From positions 16,525,798-16,589,797 of the forward strand of contig CM068590.1 in the NCBI GenBank assembly GCA_035048485.1: a stretch of DNA of 64,000 nt. Reading direction: 5' to 3'. Origin of the DNA: Pteria penguin. Taxonomy: Eukaryota > Mollusca > Bivalvia > Pterioida > Pteriidae. Made by a program: the position numbers and the translations under genes. The notes beneath the pieces were generated by a model. That model was not told the origin of the DNA, searched no databases, and saw only the letters and a list, made by a program, of their open reading frames with translations. Below, in pieces: positions 12,901-26,400 of the stretch; the first letter of the stretch is position 1, and each line of letters opens with the position of its first letter.

Positions 12901-14433
12901 CGTCTAGTTTGACTCTGTCGTAGTATTTAGTGACTACGACACTTCCCTGAAATGATTTAATGAGAATTTCATTTCGTATAGCATTTACTTTTTCACAAAA
13001 CAGTTATTAGTATTCACCTTTCCACTAAACGTAATTTCATATTGTAATGGAGTCATGGAAGGTCCGACAAAGTTTTGACAAATGATGTATTGGTTTATGA
13101 TGTCAAAAATACAACAACAGAAAATCCTTTGAATGTAACGTTCTTTTACGAACCGTAGATTGATAAGTTAACATCGAAATGTATTAAGCGACAGGTTTTT
13201 TTTTTCGTGGGAGTGAATGGTGGCTTAAGACATACCCCTGTGGTCATTGCCTGGATATTAGCTCTTTTCGTTATACAGAGTTATTTCCCATTTGAGAAGA
13301 TATCTGACGTCAAAGAATTGCGACTTCATACAGTTTCTTATCATTTCCCGTAATTTAACGGCTTTACATAAAATACCTGCTTAAATCGGAAATAACTATG
13401 TATAAATATCCTATAGCAAATGTAAAAGAGCTCTTTGATTAAGGGTCACCTGCCTACTAAAATTACTACTTCAATAGCATTTTACAAAATAAACCTTTGT
13501 GTAAAGGTAAACTCTGCAAAATCATCATTTTTCTACGACTAACTTCGGTGTCCTTTTTTGCACAGGTTTGACAATTAATGAGAAAAAGTCTCACAGAAGT
13601 CCTACGACAAATGTGACCAGTCAGCAGAGGATCGTTACTTCAGTATAATGGATGTTTTTGTTGACTACCGCACAATCAAAGACAAACTCAAATGATTATT
13701 ACAAGAAGCAAGACGTTTATGAATATATTGAAGAAAATCAAGTTGAATAAGACTTGGTATTCGTATGTCAGCAGGTTTAACAGATCTGAGTTAAGGTTTG
13801 GTATAGTTTATTTTAAAAAGATATCCTAAAATTTAATGACATGCATATACATATTCTAGATATGGTTCATAGGCGGGTCTAGAAATTTTTGAAAGGGGGG
13901 GGGGGGATTGCAGTCTCCCATGACGTTTTACACTACTCGGTCTGGAAAGGACCGGGGGGGGGGAGGAGTAGTGCAGCTCTAAAAATGGTCGAAAATGGTC
14001 GCCACTGTGACTAGTCCCAAACATGTTATGTTTTATCTTTCTATTGGAAACCGCAGTACGATTGAGTAATCGTAGGTGACAGAAGCTGTTAAAAAAAGAA
14101 ATGTGGCATGTATGAAGACATCTTTTTCAATCGTACGTTTATTAATTATTCTTACCTTAAATACTGCTGTTTTTATGTTCCTTACTGTGTCCATTTTAGA
14201 AAAATTTATTTCGCCACTAGTATCTGAACATAGTGATATCTGTTAAAGTATACAAAAGCTTTCTTTAAAGTCAAGTTATAGTGTATTGTTAAAGCTTAGA
14301 TCAAGGGAATAAATGGGTATAATTGATTAACTGAGTCAAAATAATTAAAATATTATGGACAGTTTATGGAGCAGAACACAACAACAACAACAACAATAAT
14401 AGTAACAATAATAATGATAATATTAATAATAAT

Positions 14434-14483
<50 letters not shown>

Positions 14484-17400
14484 TAATAATAATGATAATA
14501 ATGATAATAATAATAATAATAATGATGATAATAATAATGATAATAATATCACATGTAATAGTAATGAATAATATAATGAATAATATAATGAATAAATAAT
14601 AACACTACGTCCTGGTCCGCAGGGAGTTAAAGAGTCAACGATAAAGGAAACTCTTTTACATGCTACATGTTTGCATGAAATATAATATAATATAATATAA
14701 TAAATATGGTATTTATACTGAAACATTTATAACAAGAGCATGGATATCACATAGCTGTTGGTTGTCAATCATTTTGTATCTTAGTAAAGGCCAAGTAGCC
14801 GAAAATTCGTAACAGAGTGTTCTTCTTATTATTGCTGGAATATAAGTGATACAGAGCGGATTACAAAAAGCGATGGGATAAAGTGTAAACATTCCCTGCA
14901 GTGGCAGTGGCTTTATCTATATTTCATATGGTTCATAGTAAAAGGAATACTTATGAAGGTGAAATTTATTTTTGTAAGTCATCATCTGCTTTAGATACAT
15001 GAAGAAACAAGGATGAAAAACAGATATTCTGAAATATATTTACTAAAAATATACTGGTGGTATGAAAATTGAACTGTAGTATCAAACAATTCAGAAATTG
15101 TTTAGATATCTGGGGGTTTTTTTTATTTTGATTTTGCTAAAACTCGGCTCTTTTCCCTATTCCCGATTTAAGTAATATTCTGATATTGCATCTTTGGATT
15201 TGAATGTACAACATAATTATGAATATTTAATAAGTACTGTAAAACATAGCCATATCTTTAAAAGGTTATGATTTATTTCCATCATTTGTTTTTCATTTTT
15301 TATTTCACCTTCATTTGTGGTCAGTTTCCTTCATTAGTCGTCAGTTACCACTTTGAAATATATGATATTAAAGAATCAGATTTTGATCCAAACTTTACCT
15401 TAGACATGGAGAAAAGGGAGCGCATTGACTGTTTTGCTAAAAATAATTCATTGATCCTTATCCGCCACATCATCTCATTTGCCTTTTTCTTAATGTTTCT
15501 GACAACGAAAAAAGAAATATACAATTGACATAATTTCAAAAACTATCAGGAATATCAGAAAAAGTAAGTTAAATGTCAATGAACTCTGCTTTGTGGAAAT
15601 TTATATCGCACTTTTGTCTTAGTTATTCCTGCTTTTCGTGACACACCAGTTTTGATAGGCACCTGATGTCATGACAATTGTGACTATGAAAGCGTCAGTT
15701 TCGTCCTTCATTTTCTTTAGATTTACATCACCACGTCAGACACTTACTAAAACGGCAGGTGGTACGAAAAACACGATAGTGAAAATATTTAATACAAAGG
15801 GGTGTTAATATAATTTCAGACTCTTTATTATAAAATGATGTAATACTCTGGTAATTTATGTCAAACACTACATGGCAAATAAAACGGTGGTGATCATTTT
15901 GTGTAAATGAGTATTATTTTGTTGTACTGAGTCTTTCCGCTAAACAGAGTTACCTCCCATTCGGGACGGTATCTGACGTAAAACAATTATGGCGTCATCA
16001 ATTTCTTATGAAAACGTCAATTTGGACGATCATTTCCCTATTGTTTTACGTCAGATACCGTCCCAAATAAGACGTAAATCTGAGAAACGAAAACGTCAAA
16101 TAAATTTTATGCCATTAGAATCCCTGCATCGATTCTTGTGGGTTACGTTTAACGCAAATTTTACGTTACAGTTTGTTTGATTTAAAATTTGTGCACATTT
16201 TTTCTCTGTGTTTTTTCCCCTGATTTTAAACAATTATAGTTAGACCTTCATGGAATTTGTGGTAATAAATACAGAAACCAAATTTTGTTATAATTATAGA
16301 TCATATACTTTAATTACATCTAAACTTTAATAAAAAGCCGATCGGGATTGCGCATTGTAGTTTAGACTTACGTCATCTATTATTATGTAATAGCAGGAAC
16401 TATATGAGAAAAGCCTTGTTCTAATGAGCTATGTCTGTACTGAAAAATAATTAATGTGTGGATTGATGAAATCCATGGTAATTAAGCAACTACATTACAC
16501 TTAGCCGCGGAAGATACCCTGCCATTACCTCAAATGAATGATAAATCACAGGTTTGTCAAAGTTATCAGTTTCAAAATACTATTATCAAATAATTCAAAG
16601 GCATTAACCCTAATACTTTAAAAACGGTCAGAACGATATGAATCGGAAGAATGTAATACAACGGGCCAATTCAGAAAATTCCTGTATTAGCCCTAGGGCC
16701 AATACAAGATTTTGATGACGTTACGTTTTGAATCTTTTTTTCTTTTTATTATTTTTTATCTGAAAGAGGACTGTGCAGATATATTAAGAATCATTTAAAA
16801 ATTGTCATTAACTGACAGTTTTTGTGTTGGCCTTTTTATTGATTCTCAGGATAGCAGCATTGTTCCTCGGCCTTCGGTTTTAGGCTAATACAGATATATA
16901 TTGAATGTTTGTCATCAATCCGTCTAGAGTCAGCAACTAAATCGAATTGTGTCCTCTATGTATATAATTTTTTTGTTTCACTATCATGGAGATGGATTTC
17001 ATCAATTTATTGAGCATAACCTTTTTTTCCCATTGACACGATTTACAAGTGGAACTACAATTTCTGTCTACCTTACGATGACCTTTGGAATAATGACACT
17101 CAGAAGTACAACAAGAACGAGAACTCCTACGAGGCTACCAACCACAATATGTAGAATCGTTGTTTTCGATAAGCCTGAAAAAATAGCAGAGTAGGTAATA
17201 GTATAGCATGTTATATATTTATTACATAAGTTTATAAGGTATAATTCCATTGACACATATAGGATCTGAAAGGAATTTTCATTTTATACGGTATTTACAC
17301 AACGAGCTTCATAAATACCGTATGAAATGAACATTCATTTCAGATTCCTTTTATCACATGTTTACACTCAGTTTAAAGGTGTTCATTTCATCAAACTCCG

Positions 17401-20400
17401 GTTTGACACAATTCTTTTCCACGCTATGACGTCACCTATGCCATAAATAATTTGTGACATAGCGATATTTCATAAACAGAAAAACATGTGATAAAGAAAT
17501 CACTCTAATGAGTAAGTTGACGGTTTTGAAAGACAAGAGTATCACCAACATAGCTCTGTCCTTGTATGATAATAATGATTCTCACATTACGTCAATTCAT
17601 TACTTAGGTTGCTCATAAGATATTTCAATTTCTTATAATTTTCATTTCCATAGTTTCGTACTTCAGCATCGCCGGGCAGACAGAAGTGAATGAAAAGCCC
17701 ATATAGTGCATTATAGTAATGCAGGTATTGAGTCTTTTCGTTACACAGAGTTATTTCTCATTTGAGACGGTATCTGGTGTAAAACAATTATGACGTCATC
17801 AATTTCTTATGAAAACTTCATTTGTGGACTATCATTTCCCTGAGTTTAAGATTAGTTTCCATAGAATTTGTTGACGTCATAAGTGTTTTACGTCAGATAC
17901 CGTCCCAAAAGGGAAGTAATTCTGTATAACGAAAATAGCGAATATATGTCTCTGTATTTATGCATGTCTGAGTGATAATAAGTATTAGTACATACATACG
18001 TTATAATTTTGTGCAACAAATGCTCATTTCGACAACGTATGTCTCTTAAGAAATGCTCATAGCCGAATGAAAGGAATTCTAATATATAAATATTTGAAGA
18101 GCAGAGTTTAAACCAAATTCACCGAAAGAAGTGAGCGAAAGTGTTTTGTAGATATATTTTACAATATTAACCGTTGCATTACGCATGAAATAACAATGAT
18201 ATACATTCAATGACATTTTTGATATCTTAATGTCATTTAAAGAAAACAAAATCAATTTGTATAGTGTACGAAACGTTGTCGCAAATAGGGATTGCATTGT
18301 TTAGATAACAGTCCTTCTGGTAGTCTGGTAATTGTCATACTTTCCAAAAATTGATAGATAGCAAACACCATATACTGCTAAACAAATGGCTTGATACTCC
18401 TCTCTTTCTCTTATTAGAACGGATTCAAAAACAATTCTAAAGATATAAATTATATTTCTTTTCGATATGTTTCGTTCTTATGATCTGATAATTACGTTAA
18501 AATATTTTCATATTAAAGTTTATGTATATTTGGTATTCAATTTTTCGACAACAATAAAATATTTTACCACTAATACAAAATTCTCCCTGATATCCACATA
18601 TAGGTCTATCCAGAGGTGGTTTCCCATTAAGCCAGTATATACTATTTCCTGTATCAAACTGGAATTTCCCACGAGCGGAAAAGAAATAACCAACGTTCTA
18701 AAAACGAAATAAATCAAACTGACATATAATAAACATAACACCAACAAAAGATAAACGATAATATTAACTGGTAAAAAGAATAAAATCTCAAAATCCAATG
18801 GGTATTAAAGTTCCATCGGGAAATAGTAAATCACCTAAATTCGAGGTTTTCGTAACGCACCGTTATTTCAAATTTGTGTATTTATCTGGCGACATGATTA
18901 TTGTGACGTCAAAGAATTCTTATGAAAGTTTCATTAATATCCCGTAATTTATTTTAGTTCTACATCCCTGTTAATGGATTATAATTGAGTCATTTATTCT
19001 ATTATATTAGAATCTTAACGGGATACATTAATACTTAATCTAGAACGAAAGTGACATCAGATTCATAGGTATTGCCACATAAATCTTTCTTTCATCAATC
19101 ATAAAATCATTAAGAACATCTAGTAGTAATTTTGACCAATTGTATTGTGTAACTTTTATTGTCAATAAAGCAGGCATGGCTACATCTTAGTCAGCTTATA
19201 AAGAAAAAGAGAAAAAAACGTAATAATTTGGTTGTTCAGGGTTAAGAATTCATTTCATTCATATAATTGGTATGGAAACATGTAGTTCTTTACCTGTCAC
19301 ACCTGTAAGGATATACCTTGGACTGCCAGCATTAATACACATGTGTCACTTAGACGGAAATTTTGTATTATTTTTGAAAGTGACATTGAGTTTTAGTATT
19401 CCGAAATGCCAAAAAGTATATTTTGCTTTTGTTAATAGCATTCCCTGAGAATGAAATATAGGTATAACGCAAAACTGTCAGCCCCCAGTTCCGTTGAAAT
19501 TGCAATGAGGACTGTAGTATATAAATAAAAAATATAATATCTCTCGCTGTCTGTTTTACGACAACAAGATTGTGCACAAAGCATTGCAACAAGAGAGCAA
19601 GTGTATAACAACGTCAATCCTTAGCGGAGATTCCCCGTTTTCTATACTACTTGCGCAGGATATATACTCTTCTTAATAGCAGACAGGCAGTGTATATATT
19701 TTTATTACATCTCAATATGCAATACCTATTGACCCTTGTTCTTTACATGGAGGATTATTCATTAATTTTTAAATGTACGTCCTTTGATTGTTCTGCTGTG
19801 ACGGTGAATGGGAAGGTGGGCCCGTAAACCGGTTAACCACACCATTTGCTTGGCTTTTGTCAAATTAAATAACCGTCCTACGTCGGTATCGTAATTGCAC
19901 TACAATCAAATATTTTTGTAATGTGTTATATGTGCTAGTATATTATTAATATTCATGTATTGTATAGCTCCGTGGTGACTTCTGCCACATAACTGAGCCA
20001 GTAACTCCTCTTTTTTCTTTCATAAAAGATTGAATAACATTCCTAGCTATCTCAAAATTTAAATGCTTTTAAAATCAATCGAATAATAAAGGCAAACCAA
20101 AACGGATAACACACTGTAAACACTTGAAATCAGTGCTAAGTGAATAGTAATACTTGGGCAGATTAGAAGGTTATCTAATGAAAACGAGATCAGGCCACGT
20201 AAGCCATGCCTGCTGGCTAGCCAGACCGTGCAAAGGCAATATTAAACATAACAATATGCCCCACAATGATATACATTTATCATGGAATTTTCTATTTAAT
20301 TTGAAAGTAGGGAAGTGTTTTTATATTTACCCGAAGTGAAAAGTTAGATAAATCCAAAGTTTGTTGAAATTGGTAACCTTGTTGTCTGTCTCCATTATTG

Positions 20401-23400
20401 TTCAATGAAATGTTTCCAGTCACAGCTGAATAAAAATAATTTAAATCTGTCAAACTATTACGTATGGAATAACTGTTGAATTATCTTGTATCTTGTGGTG
20501 GAAGCGTGAAAAAACAAATCGACAATATTTGGCATTGGGAGAAGAATTAGACGCATTTAGCAAGGAATCGGATTACATGAAACGTAGGAATGAACTTAAC
20601 ACGCATCTGAAGAAATGGGGATACAGTTCAAATGTCATTGAGGGACAACCTAAGGAGGTCGACCAGATCAGTAGAACGGACTTACTCTCATACAAAGCAA
20701 GAGAAAAGAACAAAGACAGTTTTTATTCCAGAAATACAAAAATTAGCCGAGACCATTTACCCTTATTGAACAGATAAACAGGTATGAATCAGGTTTTCGA
20801 CGAACCATTTTAATTGCCTTTAAAAGTGATCGGAACCTCACTGACATCCTTATAAATTGGAAAACAATAAAATATTCGAACAAAAAGTACTAAAGTTTAA
20901 CAGGTGCTGTACAGATAGTAATAGTAGTATTTAGCATAATGTTTGCTATGATGTGTCATTATTTAAAGTCAATTAGAAATTCACTATAAAAGAAAGATGA
21001 TTAAAAAACTTAAATGTGTGAAAAAAGTGTGGCTTATCAAATAACAGATATGTGTTAAGTTGATTAAGTTTGTTTGACTTCATGGCAGAATATAGACATA
21101 TCAATATCGATACTGATTAATAAAAAAAATAATAGTCGATGATGATGATGATGATGATGACAACGACGACGATGATGATGATTGATGATGATGATGATAA
21201 TGAGAACGAGGACGATGATGATGATGAAGATGATGACGATGATGATGATGATGATTGATGATAATAAAAGAAGCATAAATATAAAGTCATCACAAAAATA
21301 CTTCAATACTTCAAGAGTGAATACAGAATTTATTTATACAATATATATATATATCAGGGTACCTTGATAAGTGTTGTTCCATATGCCGCTAGCAATGGAT
21401 GAACCATTTAAATCGTCTAGACCCTTTTCCCGCGTTGCATTTACAGACAAAGCATACATGTACATGGCTTCGTACAGATTGGCAGCAGGATACGGTATCT
21501 AACATGGATGAACTAATCGTTAATACTTTATTCATAATGACTATTGTACTTAAAATTATTTCTAAATATAATTACCATGAAAATACATCCCCAAAAATGC
21601 AAAGTACTTTATAATGAAACCCGATTCGTTTGAATCGTCTCACCGCGAGATATTGTTAATTGAACATAAAAAAATTGTTGCACGGTAGACAGTTCAAGAG
21701 ATCTAACGAATCTGAATGTTAAAACTTGCCATGATAAGAGGATCAATCATAAAAAATGAACGCAGTAAATGCATCACGTAAATGATTGCATTGCAGCTGG
21801 GGTACCGCTCTGGGACTGAAATTACGAAAGTCGCACATTGGTTTTATGTAGCGGTTTACGGCATCAACAAGCGACAAAGCAGTATGCTTTAGGAGACGAT
21901 TCTTCTTCAGAGAGAAATAGATAGAGAGAGAGAATAAATACATGAATAATAATAAACCCTCTTGTAATAAAAGGAACAATAGGGAAGTCAAATAAAACGG
22001 TCATTAAAACAAGAATAGTGTCATATGATGGAATGCATGTATTAATTATCACTATATGCCATTTTGCAAAATTAAAGAAAGCTAAACTTTCTTGACAGTC
22101 TGAAAACGAGAAAAAGGTCTAGTGATGAGAATACAAAACAAGTGATTTCCTATTGTTTATTGTAAAATATCTTTTTATTTTTTATGATGGTTGTCAGAAC
22201 AATATAAATCAAGCTTCGTTCAACCACATGTTATTCTAAAAGAAACAAAAATAGTTGACATTGTTATTTTTGTTTGTTTTAATTTAAGTCCTCATAGGCT
22301 TGACTTTGAAATCAAATACCGACCATTTTGTAAGTAATAGAATTTCTAATTACTGTTATCGTGTGTTATATCGTTTGTTACATGTATGTTTCCCGATGAA
22401 AAATAAAACATTTTGTTTATTTCTCGTTTCCTTTTTCTTACTGCAATCAAATTTCGCATATATATTGTAAGGTTGGTTAACAGGAATATTGCTGAACCGA
22501 ATTGAAGAAGTACGCTAGAGAGGAAAAATGATATTCAACTTGGTTCTATAGCAAAACTCGGTGCACAGGGGAAAGAAGAGGAAACCCAAGAATAGACAAA
22601 AATATTCCATTGTTTGTATATATCACTAAATGCAAGTATTGTGATGTGAAAATTAAAATTGGAATGATCGATTGGTTATTGTTTTACGTCACTCCACGAT
22701 TATTTCACCTATATGTTGATATCATCTCCATGATGCATTGCAAAGAAATCGATACCTTTGCAACAGACAAATCCCAAGCAGTGAAGAATCTTTCATGTGC
22801 CATTCCTACTGTCTCATCCGAAAGACAGGATATTGGTGTGCCGACGACGAGAGTCGAACCCGGGACCTTTCGTTCACGAGCCGTTCTCATCCGCTGAGCC
22901 ACACCGTAATGAAGTTAGATGCCTCCTAATAAATGATATCAATCTTACATAAGTCATGGTTACACATGCTATTCAAATCATGGTAGTATCAAATCATAAT
23001 TGTGTTCTCCAAAGTATTTCATTGAGTAAATATATCGCTTGTCAGTATTTCGTATCATCCAGTTTGAGTAATCAAATTATGTATGCATATGAAGTTACCA
23101 GGCGCGATATTACTTTGTATCGCAGTGGACAGTTCATTTCCCCTGTATTCATAAGTGTAAACAGGTGCTCGCATAAATAAATTACACTGCTTGCATGAAA
23201 TCATCGTGGCCAAAAGCTGTTATATCGGGGGTTTATCCACCGCACAGCAAATAAAATGGTGTACTAAAACATTTAAAAAACAAACGATCGGATTCATATA
23301 CCTCTTCATCCTCCTCATATGTGTAATTGAATAAATCTCTAGATTTCATCTTGACCTTCTCTGTGAAATCTATGTAATCTGATGTAGTCGGTGTGTAATA

Positions 23401-26400
23401 AGAGATGAAGATCACAGAAGAATAAGCCTTCTGGGCAATACTGTCATATACATCACCCTACAATAAGCAACACGAGTTTAATTGTAAGGCCATTCATAAA
23501 CTGTCTCTCATACAGCTGCTACCTCCAGATGAAGAGTAATGTCTATAAAATGATACTGGAGATATATTTTGTTTGAAGTACTTTATGAATAATGCAATAG
23601 AGAAATAAGATTTTTCGATTAGTTTCTGTAAAATTTAATCATATATCATAAGCAATGATAAAGCAGTTGAGTTAAAAATTAAGAAAAAAATCCGTTCTGG
23701 GCTAAAGTGTAATATGAAAATCTTTACTATTTTGATAGAGGTTTCTAGACGTTATCAAATATATAGCTTTACCTGTTGCCACGAATTATCACCGAAAGTT
23801 TTCTTTTGAGTGTAATAATAAACACAGAGGAAAACGTAGTCGCCATTTGTGTAGCCGAGATCATATGCCAATAGGAGAAGTCGTCTTAAAGTTTCTCCAC
23901 GAATTGCAAGAACAATAACTGTATATAAACAATGATATAAAGATAACAAAAATGACTGGCATCATTTATAAATTCTTACGTTTAAACTCAACATATATAC
24001 ATAGGAATTGTACTGTATCCTTTATAAATTATATTTTCTTAAGGAATTCACAGTTCAACACATTTATCATTTTTAAACGGGATCTAGGTCTATGTATGCA
24101 TTGTGTGTCTTTTTCATTGTGTATATCATTAGCAATAAATATAGCACATCTATACCCTTTAATTTTGTGCACCTGATGCGCATTTCGACAAATTATGTCT
24201 CCTCAGTGATACTCGTGGCCGAATGATTGGAATTCTCATAATATATAAATATTTGAAGAGCAGTGTTGAAGCGAAAATGACCGAAAAGTGAACCAAAGAA
24301 TCTATCTAAGGACAGAGCTATGCATGAAAGAGATACTCCGTAGTTTTAGAGTGATTTAATTAATTTGATGACTGAAAATTTGAAGTATATATTTCATGTC
24401 AGTACAAAAGTACTACATACTAGACTTATGATGCCCTCGGGTAACTATCAGTCCACCAGCAGCGACACCGGCCTAGTGGTTATAATAAATATAGAACATA
24501 TATACCTGTTAATTTAGTGCACCATATGCGCATTTCGACAAGTTATGTCTCCTATATAGCAAAGCAAATCAGGCAAGACTATCGAGACATTGAACAATAT
24601 ACCATCGACGAATATAGAGAGATGGGACCGAAAGCCCAGTTCCCTCTTTTTTTTTGCCACAAGTATGGGTAAAATCTCAGATCTGGCATCAAAAATGGCT
24701 GAGTAATTTGGTTAATACTCAACATTCATATGTGGGACCCCCCTTTTCGCAAATCCTAGACCAGCCTCTGTATACTATTGTGAAATCTGCATCACAAATG
24801 TTATAAATAATCACTTATATGATAAGAAAGTATATCTGTATATCATATTATAGTTAGAATTAAATATACTTCGAGAAACCGTTGCAGCTTCTATTAGTAA
24901 ATGTTTCAGTTCTTTTGTTGTTTCATCAACGTAAGTTTCTGAATATGATACGTGGTATCCCGCTTTTTCGGTGATCTCCTGCACAGCATTTTGAGTGAGA
25001 ATCCATATCTTGTCTGTGTGCTGTTGGGAAATGATGCCAATCCGAGTCCAATGAAATTCATCCATAATTCCTACGACAGCCAGACCGACTTTGTCAAAGG
25101 TTCCAAGAAATCTAGTCAAAGTCTGAAATAAATGGTCATTGATGTATAACGCAAATTGAGGAAAGAGAAAAAATAAGAAATTAAACGCATTTCATTTCAT
25201 AGTATTTATTTTCTCTATCCGTTTTCTACTTTAATGGTGCAAAATTATGTTAGAAAAAAGAGCTGATGGAATTTTTTTTAAAATCCTGGGAGACAAATAA
25301 AATAGGAGAAAAGACATAGGACATGAGAAAATACTCCAAAGGGCAAAAATATATCCCCTTCCCTGAATTACTTATCTACCTTAAATACATTTTTGTTTAG
25401 CATTTCCGTGTCTTGACACACTCCAGTAAAGCAAGGTATGTTGTAATATGCAGCCAGACGTCCTACATGCCTACATACACCAGAACACTGGGGTCCTATG
25501 ATAGCAGAATAGTTGGATAATTGTAGACTCTGACTCGCTCTACCTGTATAAGAAAATCTGAATAAGTTATAGCATAAATTCTATTCGTATTAAACTGAAT
25601 ATATATTTTGACTCCAAACTTTGATTCACACCTCTTTTAAACGAGAGCATTTAACCCAATAAAATTTTGAAGATTATTTCAATTTTCTTTTTAACATGTT
25701 GAAAACGAAAGTTTTTTTGTTCGACCGAGATGGTAAACCTACTAGTTCAAATTATGACAAACGTGATGACTTTAGTTTCCCCATGGTTAACTTTCCATAT
25801 ACTAGTAGCAACAATCCTTTATCACCTGCGTACGGTGTTTATGTATCCCAATTGATTCGAGCGTCATCTGAGTATTGCTCTTTCATTTATCGAAGTCAAC
25901 TACTAGGAGAAAAGTTACTCAAACAAGGATATGAAATATCACCCCTTATTTCAACATTCCACAAATTTTACAGTCGTTATAAAGACCTTATGTGCTCATA
26001 TGATATATCGTTGTCTGACATGTTGACTTCCTTATTTCACAGTAACTAAACCGTCTGTATTACCTATAATATACAGCAGTATTCTTACTGCTTATGACAT
26101 ATACCTATTTTGACTACGGCTGTGCCGTTTCCTAATTCTGTGACAGCGAATAATACTTTTTCGCTTATACTTAAGGCATCACGATGGGTGTGACCGGTCA
26201 TTCATGGCACTTCAACCCATCTCTGTTTTGACAGAGGTTCGTGATTGCTAATTTTTATTTACATATGTATTGTCGTGTTTCTTCGACTTCGAGTTTTGGA
26301 TATCGGATTTGATTTGTACTATAGAAGATTTTTCGTCATTGAAGTGATCATTCCACACATGTCAAGTGAACAATGGCGAATTTATAGCTATAATCAAAAT

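Noticed and set aside
14364..14726. 120-residue Leu-rich ORF and Ile-rich partner
   Set aside because: Both are translations of the AAT/GAT microsatellite.
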